In this document: positions 1 to 7,485 of the stretch, piece by piece
How the letters are laid out: every line of letters begins with the position of its first letter
Numbering within the stretch: the stretch's first letter is position 1
Origin: Chromatiales bacterium
GTDB taxonomy: Bacteria > Pseudomonadota > Gammaproteobacteria > Chromatiales > Chromatiaceae
Reading direction: 5' to 3'
DNA length: 9,798 bases
NCBI GenBank assembly: GCA_024639625.1
Contig: JAHEIA010000046.1
Coordinates: forward strand, 1 to 9,798
The notes under the pieces: model-generated
Told to the model about the DNA's origin: nothing
What the model saw: only the letters and a program-made list of their open reading frames with translations
Databases searched by the model: none
Made by a program: the position numbers and the translations under genes

Positions 1-461
1 CGGTCGGAGGTGAACAGGATCGAGGCGTCTGCGGCCCGGCGCAGCAACGGAAGGCAGGCCTGGGTAAGGAGAAAGGGCGCGGTGAGGTTGACCCTCAGCA
101 CCTTCTCCCAGACCTCGAAATCGTAGTCGTCGATGCGGCTAAGGAAGGCCAGCTCGGCGGCATTGTGCAACAGGCCGTCCAGGCGGCCGAACTCCCGCTC
201 CAGGGTGGCCGCCACGCCGGCGAAATCCCGCACGCCCGCGGCTTCCAGGTTCAGCGGCAAGATCGCCGGCTGTGGATGGCCCGCATCCTCGATCGCGTCA
301 TAGGTTTGTTCCAGTTTGGCGCGGGTTCGCCCGAGCAGAACTACGGTCGCTCCGTGTGCTGCGAAACTCTGCGCGGCGACGCGTCCAATGCCGTCTCCCG
401 CGCCGGTAACCATGATGATGCGCTCGCGTAACAAATCGGGCGGGGCGGCGTAGTCGTGCAT
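1..461 (-). CDS. yciK: YciK-family short-chain dehydrogenase/reductase, 3' end cut by window edge
   Basis: Only the N-terminal 153 residues are in the window. They form the first half of a classical SDR Rossmann fold: the dinucleotide-binding motif TGAGDGIG is at residues 19-26, HNAA (in place of NNAG) is at 99-102, and the structural Asn is in VNLTAPF near 125. The start MHDYAAPPDLL closely resembles E. coli YciK (MHYQPKQDLL), and the HN variant of the NNAG motif is also typical of YciK. The ATG at 461 is preceded by AAGGGA with 7-nt spacing, which supports this start. The physiological substrate of YciK proteins is not settled, so only NAD(P)-dependent oxidoreductase activity can be inferred. 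It is the last visible gene of the minus-strand ubiG block, 89 bp after the synthase-like gene. Oddly, residue 153, where the second Ser of the SDR serine pair is expected, is Asp (FTSD). The family call is firm; the activity is not. Confidence 0.9.
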   Translation of the reverse strand, partial: MHDYAAPPDLLRERIIMVTGAGDGIGRVAAQSFAAHGATVVLLGRTRAKLEQTYDAIEDAGHPQPAILPLNLEAAGVRDFAGVAATLEREFGRLDGLLHNAAELAFLSRIDDYDFEVWEKVLRVNLTAPFLLTQACLPLLRRAADASILFTSD

Positions 462-468
462 CCCGAGT

Positions 469-474
469 TCCCTT
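469..474 (-). promoter_or_regulatory. Ribosome binding site of yciK
   Basis: Read on the minus strand this is AAGGGA, 7 nt before the ATG at 459-461. It is the clearest Shine-Dalgarno sequence in the minus-strand block and fixes the yciK start. Further upstream a TAGAAT hexamer (minus strand, about 496-501) could be a weak -10, but no good -35 accompanies it. Confidence 0.6.
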
Positions 475-550
475 CTACTGATTCTGGTGAGCCGTATTCT
501 ACCATCGGCGGGGCGGCGGTCCGGAAGACTGGGTCTCGTTTCCGCATCGA

Positions 551-1372
551 TCAGCGGCGCCAGGCAATCCACAGCATGCGCAGCGCGGGCAAGGAGATGC
601 GCTGTTCGAAGAGGTCGAATCCGGAATCCGCGATCTCGCGCAGCGTAGCGCGGCTGATCGCCGCCCAGCGCAGCAGAGGCCGCAGCGCCGGGTCTGGTTT
701 GCCCTCAACCGCTTGTTGCGCCGTCTGATAAAGAGCTTCGCAGGTCGCGGAAAGTTCCGCCAAGACGGGCTGCCAGCGGGCGGCCTCTGCAGGATCGCGC
801 GGAAGCCGCTGGGTAAGCCCGTGATCCCGCAGCAGATCTTCCGGCAGCGGGTTGCCCCCGCGGCGCAGATCTTGTCCCAGGTTCTGGATCAGCTCCGTGA
901 GGCGCACGTAGCCGCCGAGGCGTCGCGCGACCTCGAGCCACTCCGGTTGCTTCCCGCCGCAGGCGCGGTAGCCCAGCGCGGCGAGGCCCCCGGTATGCTT
1001 TACGGCGGATTCCATCAGTTCGCCTGCGGAGGGACAAGGCACCTGCCGCAGCTCGGCCGCCACGGCGGCGTACAGTTCCTGTAGCGGTTGCAGCGGGAGG
1101 CCGCGGTCACGGATGGATCGCGCCAGCGCCTGGGTCAAGGGGTGCCGGCCGCGCCCCGAGAGGGCATCGGCAAGGTCTTTCTGCCACCAATCCAGCTTGC
1201 GCTGAGCGACGCCCGGGTCCGAGCTGCGGTCGCGCAGGTCGATCATCACCTGGCGCCAGGCGTACAACTGGGCGAGGACGGGGCGGTGACTCGCTGGGGA
1301 AAAGCGAATGCTGTAGTAGAAAACGGAACCGACGGGGATCGATGGATTCGGGAAGCCGGTGTATTCGTTCAT
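551..1372 (-). CDS. Squalene/phytoene synthase-family protein with degenerate Asp motifs
   Basis: Predicted 273 residues from the ATG at 1372, all-helical and soluble-looking, with no signal peptide. Family membership rests on the start PSIPVGSVFYYSIRFSP, the helix YAWRQVMIDLRD (37-48), LDWWQKDL (60-67), and the second-motif region LIQNLGQDLRRGGNPLPEDL (161-180), which aligns with the canonical ILRDVGEDxRRGRxYLPxEDL. Squalene/phytoene synthases join two prenyl diphosphates head to head, using Asp-rich motifs to bind Mg-diphosphate. Here the first motif keeps D45 and D48 but has Ile at 44 instead of the leading Asp. The second reads N164-x-x-x-D168, with Gln167 for the usual Glu and Gln163 for Arg. 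Prenyl transfer is therefore doubtful. Human NDUFAF6, a complex I assembly factor, is a precedent for a non-enzymatic family member. A GTG at 1462 would give 303 residues, but the extra 30 lack family features. No clear Shine-Dalgarno precedes either start. It lies between ubiG and yciK, which suggests a link to quinone or respiratory-chain function, by inference only. Confidence 0.78.
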   Translation of the reverse strand: MNEYTGFPNPSIPVGSVFYYSIRFSPASHRPVLAQLYAWRQVMIDLRDRSSDPGVAQRKLDWWQKDLADALSGRGRHPLTQALARSIRDRGLPLQPLQELYAAVAAELRQVPCPSAGELMESAVKHTGGLAALGYRACGGKQPEWLEVARRLGGYVRLTELIQNLGQDLRRGGNPLPEDLLRDHGLTQRLPRDPAEAARWQPVLAELSATCEALYQTAQQAVEGKPDPALRPLLRWAAISRATLREIADSGFDLFEQRISLPALRMLWIAWRR

Positions 1373-1523
1373 TACTGGGCCCGGGGGCGCATGCAAACAG
1401 GGGTTTACTTGCAACAGCGAGTTTGCGGGCTCGGCACGGGCAGGTTCAGGACGACAGTGCACCGGGTCGCGTTTCCAGCGCGGCGCGGGTGTCGATGCCT
1501 TACCAGCGGCCCGTGGAAGGCGT
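1373..1523 (-). other. Spacer between ubiG and the synthase-like gene
   Basis: This 151-bp stretch follows the ubiG TGA and precedes the chosen ATG at 1372. I see no rho-independent terminator, no strong -10/-35 pair and no Shine-Dalgarno. The synthase-like reading frame stays open through part of it, back to a GTG at 1462. The length is unusual for a tight operon, so either an unrecognised promoter lies here or the true start of the downstream gene is further upstream. Confidence 0.5.
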
Positions 1524-2234
1524 TCAGTCTTCGATGTTGCAGGCTACCAGGTAATTGACGTCCACGTCCCGGTCGAGACGGTAGACCCCGGTCAGCGGGT
1601 TATAGACCATGCCGGTGATCTCGCGCAGGGTCATGCCGGATTGCTCGACCCAGGAGCCTAGCTCGGAAGGCCGGATGAACTTCGCGAAATCATGGGTCCC
1701 CCTGGGCAATAGGCGCAGGATGTATTCGGCGCCGATGATGGCGAACAGGTAGGACTTGGGATTGCGGTTGATGGTGGAAAAGAACGCGGTGCCCCCCGGA
1801 CGCAGCAGGCGCGCACAGGAACGCACGACAGAGCCTGGGTCCGGCACGTGTTCGAGCATCTCCATGCAGGTGATGATATCGAAAGAAGCAGGGAACTCGT
1901 CCGCCAGGCGTTCCACCGGGATGCGCTCGTAATTGATCTCGAGCCCGGATTCGAGCAGATGCAGACGGGCCACCTGCAACGGCGCCTCACCCATGTCGAT
2001 GCCGGTAACCCGCGCGCCGGCGCGCGCCATGCCCTCGGACAGGATGCCGCCCCCGCAGCCGACGTCCAGCAGCTTTTTGTCCTCCAGGGAGGCCAAACGC
2101 TGAATGTATTCCAGGCGCAGCGGGTTGATCTGGTGCAGTGGTTTGAATTCGCTGTTCGGATCCCACCAGCGTGACGCTAGTTCCTCGAATTTGCTGATCT
2201 CGGCGTGATCCACATTGACGGAGTGATCGCTCAT
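1524..2234 (-). CDS. ubiG: UbiG, SAM-dependent O-methyltransferase of ubiquinone synthesis
   Basis: UbiG carries out both O-methylations of ubiquinone synthesis (EC 2.1.1.222 and 2.1.1.64) at the inner membrane face, producing SAH each time. The protein is 236 residues against about 240 in E. coli. The N-terminal signature [20 protein letters not shown] (21-40) is diagnostic of UbiG. Class I methyltransferase motifs follow in order: LDVGCGGG (56-63), the acidic end of strand 2 GID (D80), [11 protein letters not shown] (123-133), and [12 protein letters not shown] (151-162). [12 protein letters not shown] (181-192) matches the segment involved in membrane association in E. coli UbiG. The ATG at 2234 gives the family's normal N-terminus. 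A consensus TATAAT lies 30 bp upstream, so it probably has its own promoter although mtaD ends only 67 bp before it on the same strand. Nothing appears missing or truncated. Confidence 0.97.
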   Translation of the reverse strand: MSDHSVNVDHAEISKFEELASRWWDPNSEFKPLHQINPLRLEYIQRLASLEDKKLLDVGCGGGILSEGMARAGARVTGIDMGEAPLQVARLHLLESGLEINYERIPVERLADEFPASFDIITCMEMLEHVPDPGSVVRSCARLLRPGGTAFFSTINRNPKSYLFAIIGAEYILRLLPRGTHDFAKFIRPSELGSWVEQSGMTLREITGMVYNPLTGVYRLDRDVDVNYLVACNIED

Positions 2235-2264
2235 GACGGCCCTGACTGATGGAGTAACTGCTGA

Positions 2265-2270
2265 ATTATA
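2265..2270 (-). promoter_or_regulatory. Consensus -10 box upstream of ubiG
   Basis: Read on the minus strand this is a perfect TATAAT in the 67-bp gap between the mtaD stop and the ubiG ATG. Transcription would start near 2258, giving a leader of roughly 24 nt. The -35 region about 17 bp upstream is GC-rich and does not resemble TTGACA, so an activator may be needed. The local A+T content stands out against the GC-rich surroundings. Confidence 0.5.
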
Positions 2271-2301
2271 ACCCGCTCGGCTTGCGCTGGCCGGGGAAAG
2301 A

Positions 2302-3615
2302 TCAAGCCTGGTGGATCTTGTGTTGCCAATCCGCCGCTCGGGAGAGGATTTCCTCCGGGTCTAGGGTGGTCAGCTCCCGTTTGCTGAGCACCCTGCGGCC
2401 CGCGATCCAGACGTCGGTAACCTGATGCCGGCCGGCGGCATAAACCAGTTGGGACACCGGGTTGTATACCGGCTGGGTTTCGATTGCCGCGAGATCGACC
2501 GCCGTGACGTCCGCGGACTTGCCTACCTCGAGGGAACCGGTCTCGTCGCCGATGCCCAGCGCGCGCGCGCCGTGAATGGTCGCCATACGCAGCACCTGCG
2601 GCGCTGGGAGTGCCGCAGGGTCGCGGTTCATGCCTTTGGCGAGCAAGGCGGTGGTACGCATCTCGCCGAACATGTCGAGATCGTTGTTGCTGGCTGCACC
2701 GTCGGTGCCGAGGGCCACGTTGACCCCGGCTTCGAGCAGCCTTTTGACCGGGCAATAGCCGTTCGCCAGCTTCAGGTTCGACTCCGGAACATGCACGACC
2801 TGTCCGCCGCTTGCGGCGTAGCTCTCCAGCTCCTCGTCCTCGAGTTGAGTCATGTGCACCCCGATCAAGGAGGGCGAGAGCAGACCCAGCTCCTGCAGGC
2901 GCTGCAGCGGCCGTTTGCCATGATCGCGCAGACTCTGGCGGATCTCGTCGCGGGTCTCGTGAACATGCATATGGATTGGAATTTCGAGTTCGTCCGCCAT
3001 CACCCGGATCCGCTCCAGGGGTTGATCGGATACGGAGTAGGGTGCATGCGGTGCAAAGGCGGTGCGTACCAAGTGGTGGTTGCGCCATTGGTCGTGCACC
3101 GCGATCCCGCGATGTAGATATTCTTCCGAGCTGGCTGCCCAGATCGTCGGGAAGTCCACCACGATGAGACCTACGGTGGCGCGGATACCCGCGGCCGCCG
3201 CGACCCGGGCCGTGACATCGGGAAAGAAATACATGTCATTGAAACAGGTAGTCCCGCTGCGCAGCATCTCGGCGATTGCGAGCTGCGAGCCGTCGCGAAC
3301 GAATTCCTCATTCACCCAGCGGCGCTCCGCGGGCCAGATGTGCTCGTGCAGCCAGATCATCAACGGCAGGTCGTCCGCGATTCCGCGCAGGAGCGACATC
3401 GCCGCGTGGGTGTGGGTGTTGATCAGGCCGGGAATCAGAGCATGGCCCGGGAGGTCGATCTCGTCATCGGCGCGGTATTTGGCGCGTGCCTGATCGGTCG
3501 GCAGCAACTCGGTGATGCGGCCGCCGAGAATCGCCAGGCTGTGTTTGCGCAGCACGCGAGACTCCGCATCGACAGGGATGATCCAGCCGGAATGGATGAG
3601 CGAATCGACCTTCAA
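2302..3615 (-). CDS. mtaD: 5'-methylthioadenosine / S-adenosylhomocysteine deaminase (TRZ/ATZ amidohydrolase)
   Basis: Metal-dependent deaminase of the amidohydrolase superfamily, 437 residues, cytosolic. Family members convert MTA to methylthioinosine and/or SAH to S-inosylhomocysteine, releasing ammonia. The expected metal and catalytic residues are visible: HTH with H68 and H70 (NTHTHAAM), H190 in [14 protein letters not shown] with H217 and E220, and D305 in GTDGAASN. The H217-to-E220 spacing is the same as in the Thermotoga enzyme (H200/E203). The start is TTG at 3615, since no ATG lies nearby in frame. It gives the standard beginning [16 protein letters not shown] and follows AAGGGG by 10 nt. 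It is the first gene of the minus-strand block and divergent from mtnA, the same pairing as PA3170/PA3169, where PA3170 was characterised as an MTA deaminase. Distinguishing MTA from SAH, 8-oxoguanine or other substrates cannot be done by eye, so the substrate is inferred mainly from context. Confidence 0.88.
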   Translation of the reverse strand: MKVDSLIHSGWIIPVDAESRVLRKHSLAILGGRITELLPTDQARAKYRADDEIDLPGHALIPGLINTHTHAAMSLLRGIADDLPLMIWLHEHIWPAERRWVNEEFVRDGSQLAIAEMLRSGTTCFNDMYFFPDVTARVAAAAGIRATVGLIVVDFPTIWAASSEEYLHRGIAVHDQWRNHHLVRTAFAPHAPYSVSDQPLERIRVMADELEIPIHMHVHETRDEIRQSLRDHGKRPLQRLQELGLLSPSLIGVHMTQLEDEELESYAASGGQVVHVPESNLKLANGYCPVKRLLEAGVNVALGTDGAASNNDLDMFGEMRTTALLAKGMNRDPAALPAPQVLRMATIHGARALGIGDETGSLEVGKSADVTAVDLAAIETQPVYNPVSQLVYAAGRHQVTDVWIAGRRVLSKRELTTLDPEEILSRAADWQHKIHQA

Positions 3616-3689
3616 GCTGCGGTGGCCCCTTGTATTCGGTTGCGAAAGACCGGCTAAATAGCGGCAAATGTGCCACGGGACGCCGTACG
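3616..3689. promoter_or_regulatory. Divergent mtaD/mtnA intergenic region
   Basis: This 74-bp gap must hold promoters for both directions, or overlapping ones, because the two genes point away from each other. Its centre (about 3630-3670) is richer in A+T. Toward mtnA, TAAATA at 3655-3660 could be a -10, with TTGTAT at 3630-3635 a poor, over-spaced (19 bp) -35. Toward mtaD, a GAATAC-like hexamer near 3632-3637 is a weak candidate. I see no clear dyad operator or SAM-type riboswitch; the gap is too short for the latter. Confidence 0.45.
3626..3631 (-). promoter_or_regulatory. Ribosome binding site supporting the TTG start of mtaD
   Basis: Read on the minus strand this is AAGGGG, 10 nt before the TTG at 3613-3615. 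No in-frame ATG exists close by, and the next internal Met (residue 73) lies beyond the first metal-binding histidines. The site therefore decides in favour of the TTG start. Confidence 0.55.
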
Positions 3690-4766
3690 ATGGAAGACCT
3701 CAGCCAATTGCAGCCCGCGCCGGACAACGCCATTGTCTGGCGTGACGGATGCCTGTATCTGCTCGATCAACGACTGCTGCCGCGGCGTGAAGAGTACCTT
3801 GCCTTGCGTTCAGCGGCCGAAGTTGGGGCGGCGATCCACGCAATGGTGGTGCGCGGCGCGCCCGCTATCGGCATCACCGCCGCCTACGGAATCGTGCTGG
3901 CGGCGCGGCAGCGGTTTCGCGCGTCGCCCGCGGACTGGCGGTTGCCGCTGCAGCGGGACCGCGACCTGCTCGCCCAGGCTCGGCCGACAGCGGTAAACCT
4001 TGCCTGGGCCATCGAGCGTATGGGCCGGCGGATTGCCGTCATCGATGCCAGCGCCGACCCCGAGCCCGCCTTACTGGCGGAGGCGCGGGCTATCCATGCG
4101 GAGGATGTCGCTGCAAACCTGCGCATCGGAAACCTCGGGGCGGGTTTGATCGAGGGCGCGACGAACGTCATCACCCATTGCAATGCGGGCGCCCTGGCTA
4201 CCGGAGGCTACGGTACCGCGTTGGGGGTGATCCGCAGCGCTCACGTCGCGGGCAAGGTGCGGCGGGTCTTCGCGGATGAAACCCGACCCTGGCTGCAGGG
4301 GGCCCGCTTGACCGCCTGGGAGCTGAACTGGGACCGGATTCCCGTGACACTCCTGGCGGACGGCGCCGCAGCGAGCCGCATGCGCCAGGGGGACATCGGG
4401 TGGGTGGTTGTTGGAGCCGATCGGATTGCGGCCAACGGCGATGTCGCCAACAAGATCGGAACCTATGGCCTGGCGGTCGCGGCGCGCCATCACGGAGTGG
4501 GTTTCATGGTGGCCGCGCCGACCTCGACGCTGGACCTCAGTGCGGCGAGCGGGGACGAGATTCCTATCGAGACCCGGGCAGCGGACGAATTGCTTTCCTG
4601 CGGCGGCACCCGGATCGCTGCTCCCGGCACCGAGGCCTGGAACCCGGTATTTGACGTGACGCCCGCGGCGCTCGTCGATGCGATCGTCACTGAACGGGGC
4701 GTAATCGCATCGCCAAACAAAGAAAAGATCGCGAAATTGATGCTGAAATCGCCTGAGACGCGCTGA
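3690..4766 (+). CDS. mtnA: S-methyl-5-thioribose-1-phosphate isomerase
   Basis: MtnA interconverts methylthioribose-1-phosphate and methylthioribulose-1-phosphate (EC 5.3.1.23) in methionine salvage and is a relative of eIF2B subunits. From the ATG at 3690 the protein has 358 residues, a normal family length. Signature segments are [15 protein letters not shown] (53-67), [20 protein letters not shown] (161-180) with catalytic Cys164, and [20 protein letters not shown] (241-260) with catalytic Asp244. These match Cys160 and Asp240 of the B. subtilis enzyme. PTSTLDL and IPIE follow near 277-294, also conserved. An upstream TTG at 3630 would add 20 residues with no family similarity, so I reject it. 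The Shine-Dalgarno is weak (CGGGA). It is divergent from mtaD and lies 133 bp before gyrA. With mtaD it suggests salvage through methylthioinosine rather than direct MTA phosphorolysis, although the required nucleoside phosphorylase is not in this window. Confidence 0.96.
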   Translation: MEDLSQLQPAPDNAIVWRDGCLYLLDQRLLPRREEYLALRSAAEVGAAIHAMVVRGAPAIGITAAYGIVLAARQRFRASPADWRLPLQRDRDLLAQARPTAVNLAWAIERMGRRIAVIDASADPEPALLAEARAIHAEDVAANLRIGNLGAGLIEGATNVITHCNAGALATGGYGTALGVIRSAHVAGKVRRVFADETRPWLQGARLTAWELNWDRIPVTLLADGAAASRMRQGDIGWVVVGADRIAANGDVANKIGTYGLAVAARHHGVGFMVAAPTSTLDLSAASGDEIPIETRAADELLSCGGTRIAAPGTEAWNPVFDVTPAALVDAIVTERGVIASPNKEKIAKLMLKSPETR

Positions 4767-4899
4767 AAACCATTCTAAGCTCTTTTTCCTCAGGCATGCG
4801 GGTACCTGTTTGTGGTACCATTTCAGTTTGCCCGCCTACCTCTGAGCGGCCTCGCCTCGACGCAAGTGTTGCGCGTAGACGTCCCGTTGTGTGCACCCA
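4767..4899 (+). promoter_or_regulatory. gyrA upstream region with possible extended -10 promoter
   Basis: This 133-bp gap between mtnA and gyrA probably contains the gyrA promoter. The best candidate is an extended -10, TGGTACCAT, with TACCAT at 4816-4821. It would start transcription near 4828 and leave a leader of about 70 nt. No good -35 sits at the right distance, which fits an extended -10 promoter or a supercoiling-sensitive one. A T-rich run (4781-4787) follows mtnA, but no proper GC stem directly precedes it, so a terminator is not supported. No Shine-Dalgarno is visible before the gyrA ATG. Confidence 0.35.
4801..4819. repeat. Paired GGTACC palindromes upstream of gyrA
   Basis: GGTACC occurs at 4801-4806 and again at 4814-4819, separated by 7 nt (TGTTTGT). 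Because the hexamer is self-complementary, the pair is at once a direct repeat, an inverted repeat and a potential 6-bp hairpin. The second copy overlaps the candidate -10, where a repressor or a supercoil-extruded cruciform could act. Confidence 0.5.
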
Positions 4900-7473
4900 A
4901 TGACCGAATTCGCGAAAGAAGTATTGCCGGTAAATCTTGAGGACGAGATGCAGCACTCGTACCTCGAATACGCCATGAGCGTTATCGTGGGGCGCGCCCT
5001 GCCCGACGTTCGCGATGGATTGAAGCCGGTACATCGCCGTGTCCTCTACGCCATGAGCGAGTTGGGCAACGACTGGAACAAGGCCTACAAAAAGTCCGCC
5101 CGCGTGGTAGGCGACGTGATCGGTAAATACCATCCCCATGGCGATACCGCGGTGTACGACACCATCGTGCGCATGGCGCAGCCTTTTTCCATGCGTTACA
5201 TGCTGGTTGACGGCCAGGGCAATTTCGGCTCGGTGGACGGTGATGCACCTGCGGCCATGCGGTATACCGAAGTGCGCATGGCGAAGATCGCGCACACCCT
5301 GCTCGACGATCTCGACAAAGAGACCGTGGATTTCGCGCCCAACTACGACGAGTCGGAGAAGGAGCCGGTGGTCCTCCCGGCGCGAATCCCGAATCTGCTG
5401 ATCAACGGCTCGGCGGGGATCGCGGTCGGCATGGCGACTAATATCCCTCCGCACAATCTGTGCGAGACGGTCGACGCCTGTGTTGCGGTAATCGACGATC
5501 CGGGAATCACTACCGAGGGCCTGATGCAGCATCTGCCTGGGCCGGACTTTCCTACGGCGGCAATAATCAACGGTGCCAGCGGCATCCGCGAGGCCTATCG
5601 GACCGGTCGCGGCCGCATCCACGTTCGGGCGCGTTCCGAGATCGAAACCCACGAGGTGACCCATCGCCAGGCGATCATAGTCACCGAACTCCCCTACCAG
5701 GTGAACAAGGCGCGGCTTTTGGAGCGCATCGCGGAGTTGGTGAAGGAGCGCCGCGTGGAGGGTATCAGCGAGCTGCGCGACGAGTCGGACAAGGACGGGA
5801 TGCGTGTGGTGATCGAGCTGCGCCGCGGCGAAGTCCCCGAGGTCGTGTTGAACAACCTGTATCAACACACCCAGATGCAGAGCGTGTTCGGCATCAACAT
5901 GGTCGGCTTGGTGGATGGCCAGCCAAGATTGCTGAACCTGAAGCAGTTGCTGGAATATTTTATCCGCCATCGGCGCGAGGTGGTGACTCGGCGCACCGTC
6001 TACGAACTGCGCAAGGCGCGGGATCGCGCCCATGTGCTCGAGGGCCTGGCGGTTGCCTTGGCAAACATCGACGAGGTCATCGCCCTGATCAAGGCCGCCG
6101 CGAACCCGGCGGAGGCCAAGGCCGCCCTGCTCGCGCGCCACTGGGAGTCGGGCGCCGTGCGTGCGATGCTCGAGCGTGCGGGCGCCGAGGCGACTCGGCC
6201 GGAGGGTCTGGCTGCGGAATTCGGTTTGAGCGAGCTGGGGTATCGCCTTACGGAGACCCAGGCCCAGGCCATTCTGGACCTGCGCCTGCATCGGCTGACG
6301 GGTCTTGAACAAGATAAAATAATAAAGGAATTCGAAGAGTTACTGAGTAAAATTGCTGATTTACTTGATATTCTATCCAGTCCGGATCGGCTGATGCAGG
6401 TGATCCGTGACGAATTGCTGCAGGTGCGCGACCAGTACGGAGACAAGCGCCGCACCGAGATCCTCGAAGATCATCTCGACCTCACCCTGGAAGACCTCAT
6501 CACCGAGGAAGATGTGGTAGTCACCCTGTCCCATGCCGGGTACGCAAAGGCGCAGCCGGTTACCCATTACCAGGCCCAGAAGCGGGGCGGCATGGGCAAG
6601 ACGGCGGCCGTGGCAAAGGACGAGGACTTTATCGACAAGATGTTCGTCGCGAGTACCCACGACACCATCTTGTGCTTCTCGAGTCGCGGTAAGGCGTACT
6701 GGCTCAAGGTGTACGAGCTGCCGCAAGCAGGCCGCGCCGCCCGCGGCAAGCCAATCGTGAATCTCCTGCCCTTGGAGGAAGGGGAGCGGATCAACGCCGT
6801 GTTGCCGGTGCGTGAGTTCCGCGACGACGTCTACGTGCTCATGGCTACGAGCAGCGGCACGGTCAAGAAGACGAGTCTGGGTGGGTTCTCACGCCCGCGC
6901 TCAAGCGGGATCATCGCAGTGGACCTGCGCGAGAATGACCATCTGGTGGGTGTCGCCGTCACGGACGGAACCCAGGACATCATGCTGTTCAGCTCTGACG
7001 GGCGGGCCGTTCGCTTCCACGAAACGAGTGTCCGCCCGATGGGGCGCGGCGCCTGCGGCGTGCGCGGCATTCGCTTGCAGGAGAGTGAGCGGGTCATCTC
7101 GGTGATGATCGCGGCTCCCGGAACGGTGCTCACGCTGACGGAGAATGGATTCGGTAAGCGCACGCCGGTGGAGGAATACCCGGTCAAGGGGCGGGCGACC
7201 AAGGGGGTTATCTCGATCAAGACCACGCCGCGCAACGGCGCCGTAGTGGGTGCAGCCTTGGTTGATGCGACCGATGAGGTCATGCTGATCACGGACGGCG
7301 GAACCCTGGTGCGCACCCCGGTCGAAGGAATCTCGGTGATGGGGCGCAACACACAAGGGGTCGGAATGATCCGGTTGAAGAAGGGCGAGAAGCTGATCGG
7401 GGTCGAGCGCATCGCGAGCCTGGAGGCGGACTCGGCCCCGGACGAAGCCGAAGCAGAACAAAAAAGCAAATAG
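4900..7473 (+). CDS. gyrA: DNA gyrase subunit A
   Basis: GyrA is the DNA-cleaving subunit of the A2B2 gyrase that introduces negative supercoils (EC 5.6.2.2). From the ATG at 4900 it has 857 residues (E. coli 875), and the alignment is essentially collinear: [17 protein letters not shown] versus MSDLAREITPVNIEEEL. A GTG at 4891 would add three residues and is less likely. The quinolone-resistance region [10 protein letters not shown] has Thr83 and Asp87; Thr83 is the wild-type residue in Pseudomonas, so no resistance mutation is implied. The catalytic Tyr is Y122 (AAMRYTE). The tower and coiled-coil arms follow, then the beta-pinwheel domain from about residue 530. The GyrA box at 560-566 reads QKRGGMG rather than QRRGGKG, but its presence separates this from ParC. 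The acidic C-terminal tail is shorter than in E. coli and ends in EAEAEQKSK. Codons 470-494 are abruptly AT-rich. serC begins 23 bp after the stop. Confidence 0.98.
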   Translation: MTEFAKEVLPVNLEDEMQHSYLEYAMSVIVGRALPDVRDGLKPVHRRVLYAMSELGNDWNKAYKKSARVVGDVIGKYHPHGDTAVYDTIVRMAQPFSMRYMLVDGQGNFGSVDGDAPAAMRYTEVRMAKIAHTLLDDLDKETVDFAPNYDESEKEPVVLPARIPNLLINGSAGIAVGMATNIPPHNLCETVDACVAVIDDPGITTEGLMQHLPGPDFPTAAIINGASGIREAYRTGRGRIHVRARSEIETHEVTHRQAIIVTELPYQVNKARLLERIAELVKERRVEGISELRDESDKDGMRVVIELRRGEVPEVVLNNLYQHTQMQSVFGINMVGLVDGQPRLLNLKQLLEYFIRHRREVVTRRTVYELRKARDRAHVLEGLAVALANIDEVIALIKAAANPAEAKAALLARHWESGAVRAMLERAGAEATRPEGLAAEFGLSELGYRLTETQAQAILDLRLHRLTGLEQDKIIKEFEELLSKIADLLDILSSPDRLMQVIRDELLQVRDQYGDKRRTEILEDHLDLTLEDLITEEDVVVTLSHAGYAKAQPVTHYQAQKRGGMGKTAAVAKDEDFIDKMFVASTHDTILCFSSRGKAYWLKVYELPQAGRAARGKPIVNLLPLEEGERINAVLPVREFRDDVYVLMATSSGTVKKTSLGGFSRPRSSGIIAVDLRENDHLVGVAVTDGTQDIMLFSSDGRAVRFHETSVRPMGRGACGVRGIRLQESERVISVMIAAPGTVLTLTENGFGKRTPVEEYPVKGRATKGVISIKTTPRNGAVVGAALVDATDEVMLITDGGTLVRTPVEGISVMGRNTQGVGMIRLKKGEKLIGVERIASLEADSAPDEAEAEQKSK
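6307..6381 (+). other. AT-rich, rare-codon patch inside gyrA
   Basis: These 25 codons (residues 470-494, EQDKIIKEF through DILSS) contain 21 G or C in 75 bases, 28% by hand count, and only 5 of 25 codons end in G or C. The flanking codons overwhelmingly end in G or C. The patch includes consecutive ATA codons, two TTA, one CTA and several AAA/GAA/GAT. The encoded protein still aligns well with E. coli GyrA, so the reading frame is intact. It encodes part of the coiled-coil arm before the C-terminal domain. Confidence 0.85.
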
Positions 7474-7485
7474 ATTCTTTACGTT

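Noticed and set aside
1446..1502. Short frame after ubiG (minus strand) reading GIDTRAALETRPG, considered as a remnant of a lost gene such as mupP
   Set aside because: Only 17 codons between stops, in frame with ubiG by chance, and with no phosphatase motif. It is too short to assign.
2231..3117. Overlapping long frames on both strands within mtaD
   Set aside because: Alternative frames of a GC-rich gene. The mtaD frame carries all the metal-site motifs, while the others are low-complexity Arg/Gly/Ala-rich or His/Gln-rich.
3630..3689. 20-residue N-terminal extension of MtnA from a TTG start
   Set aside because: The extension has no family similarity and would overlap the AAGGGG site of mtaD on the other strand. 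The ATG at 3690 gives the normal length.
4751..4795. GCCTGAG...CTCAGGC inverted repeat with T-run at the end of mtnA, considered as a terminator
   Set aside because: The arms are separated by 31 nt and the T-run lies inside the loop rather than after the stem, so it does not fit a rho-independent terminator.
5131..5160. Thr83 in the GyrA quinolone-resistance region, considered as a resistance mutation
   Set aside because: Thr at this position is wild-type in other gammaproteobacteria such as Pseudomonas, and Asp87 is intact.
4687..6312. Long open frame (541 codons) on the minus strand, antisense to gyrA
   Set aside because: It lies opposite the conserved gyrA coding sequence, has His/Arg/Gln-rich composition typical of a GC-rich antisense shadow, and shows no recognisable motif. 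Its upstream end coincides with the edge of the AT-rich patch only because stops reappear there.
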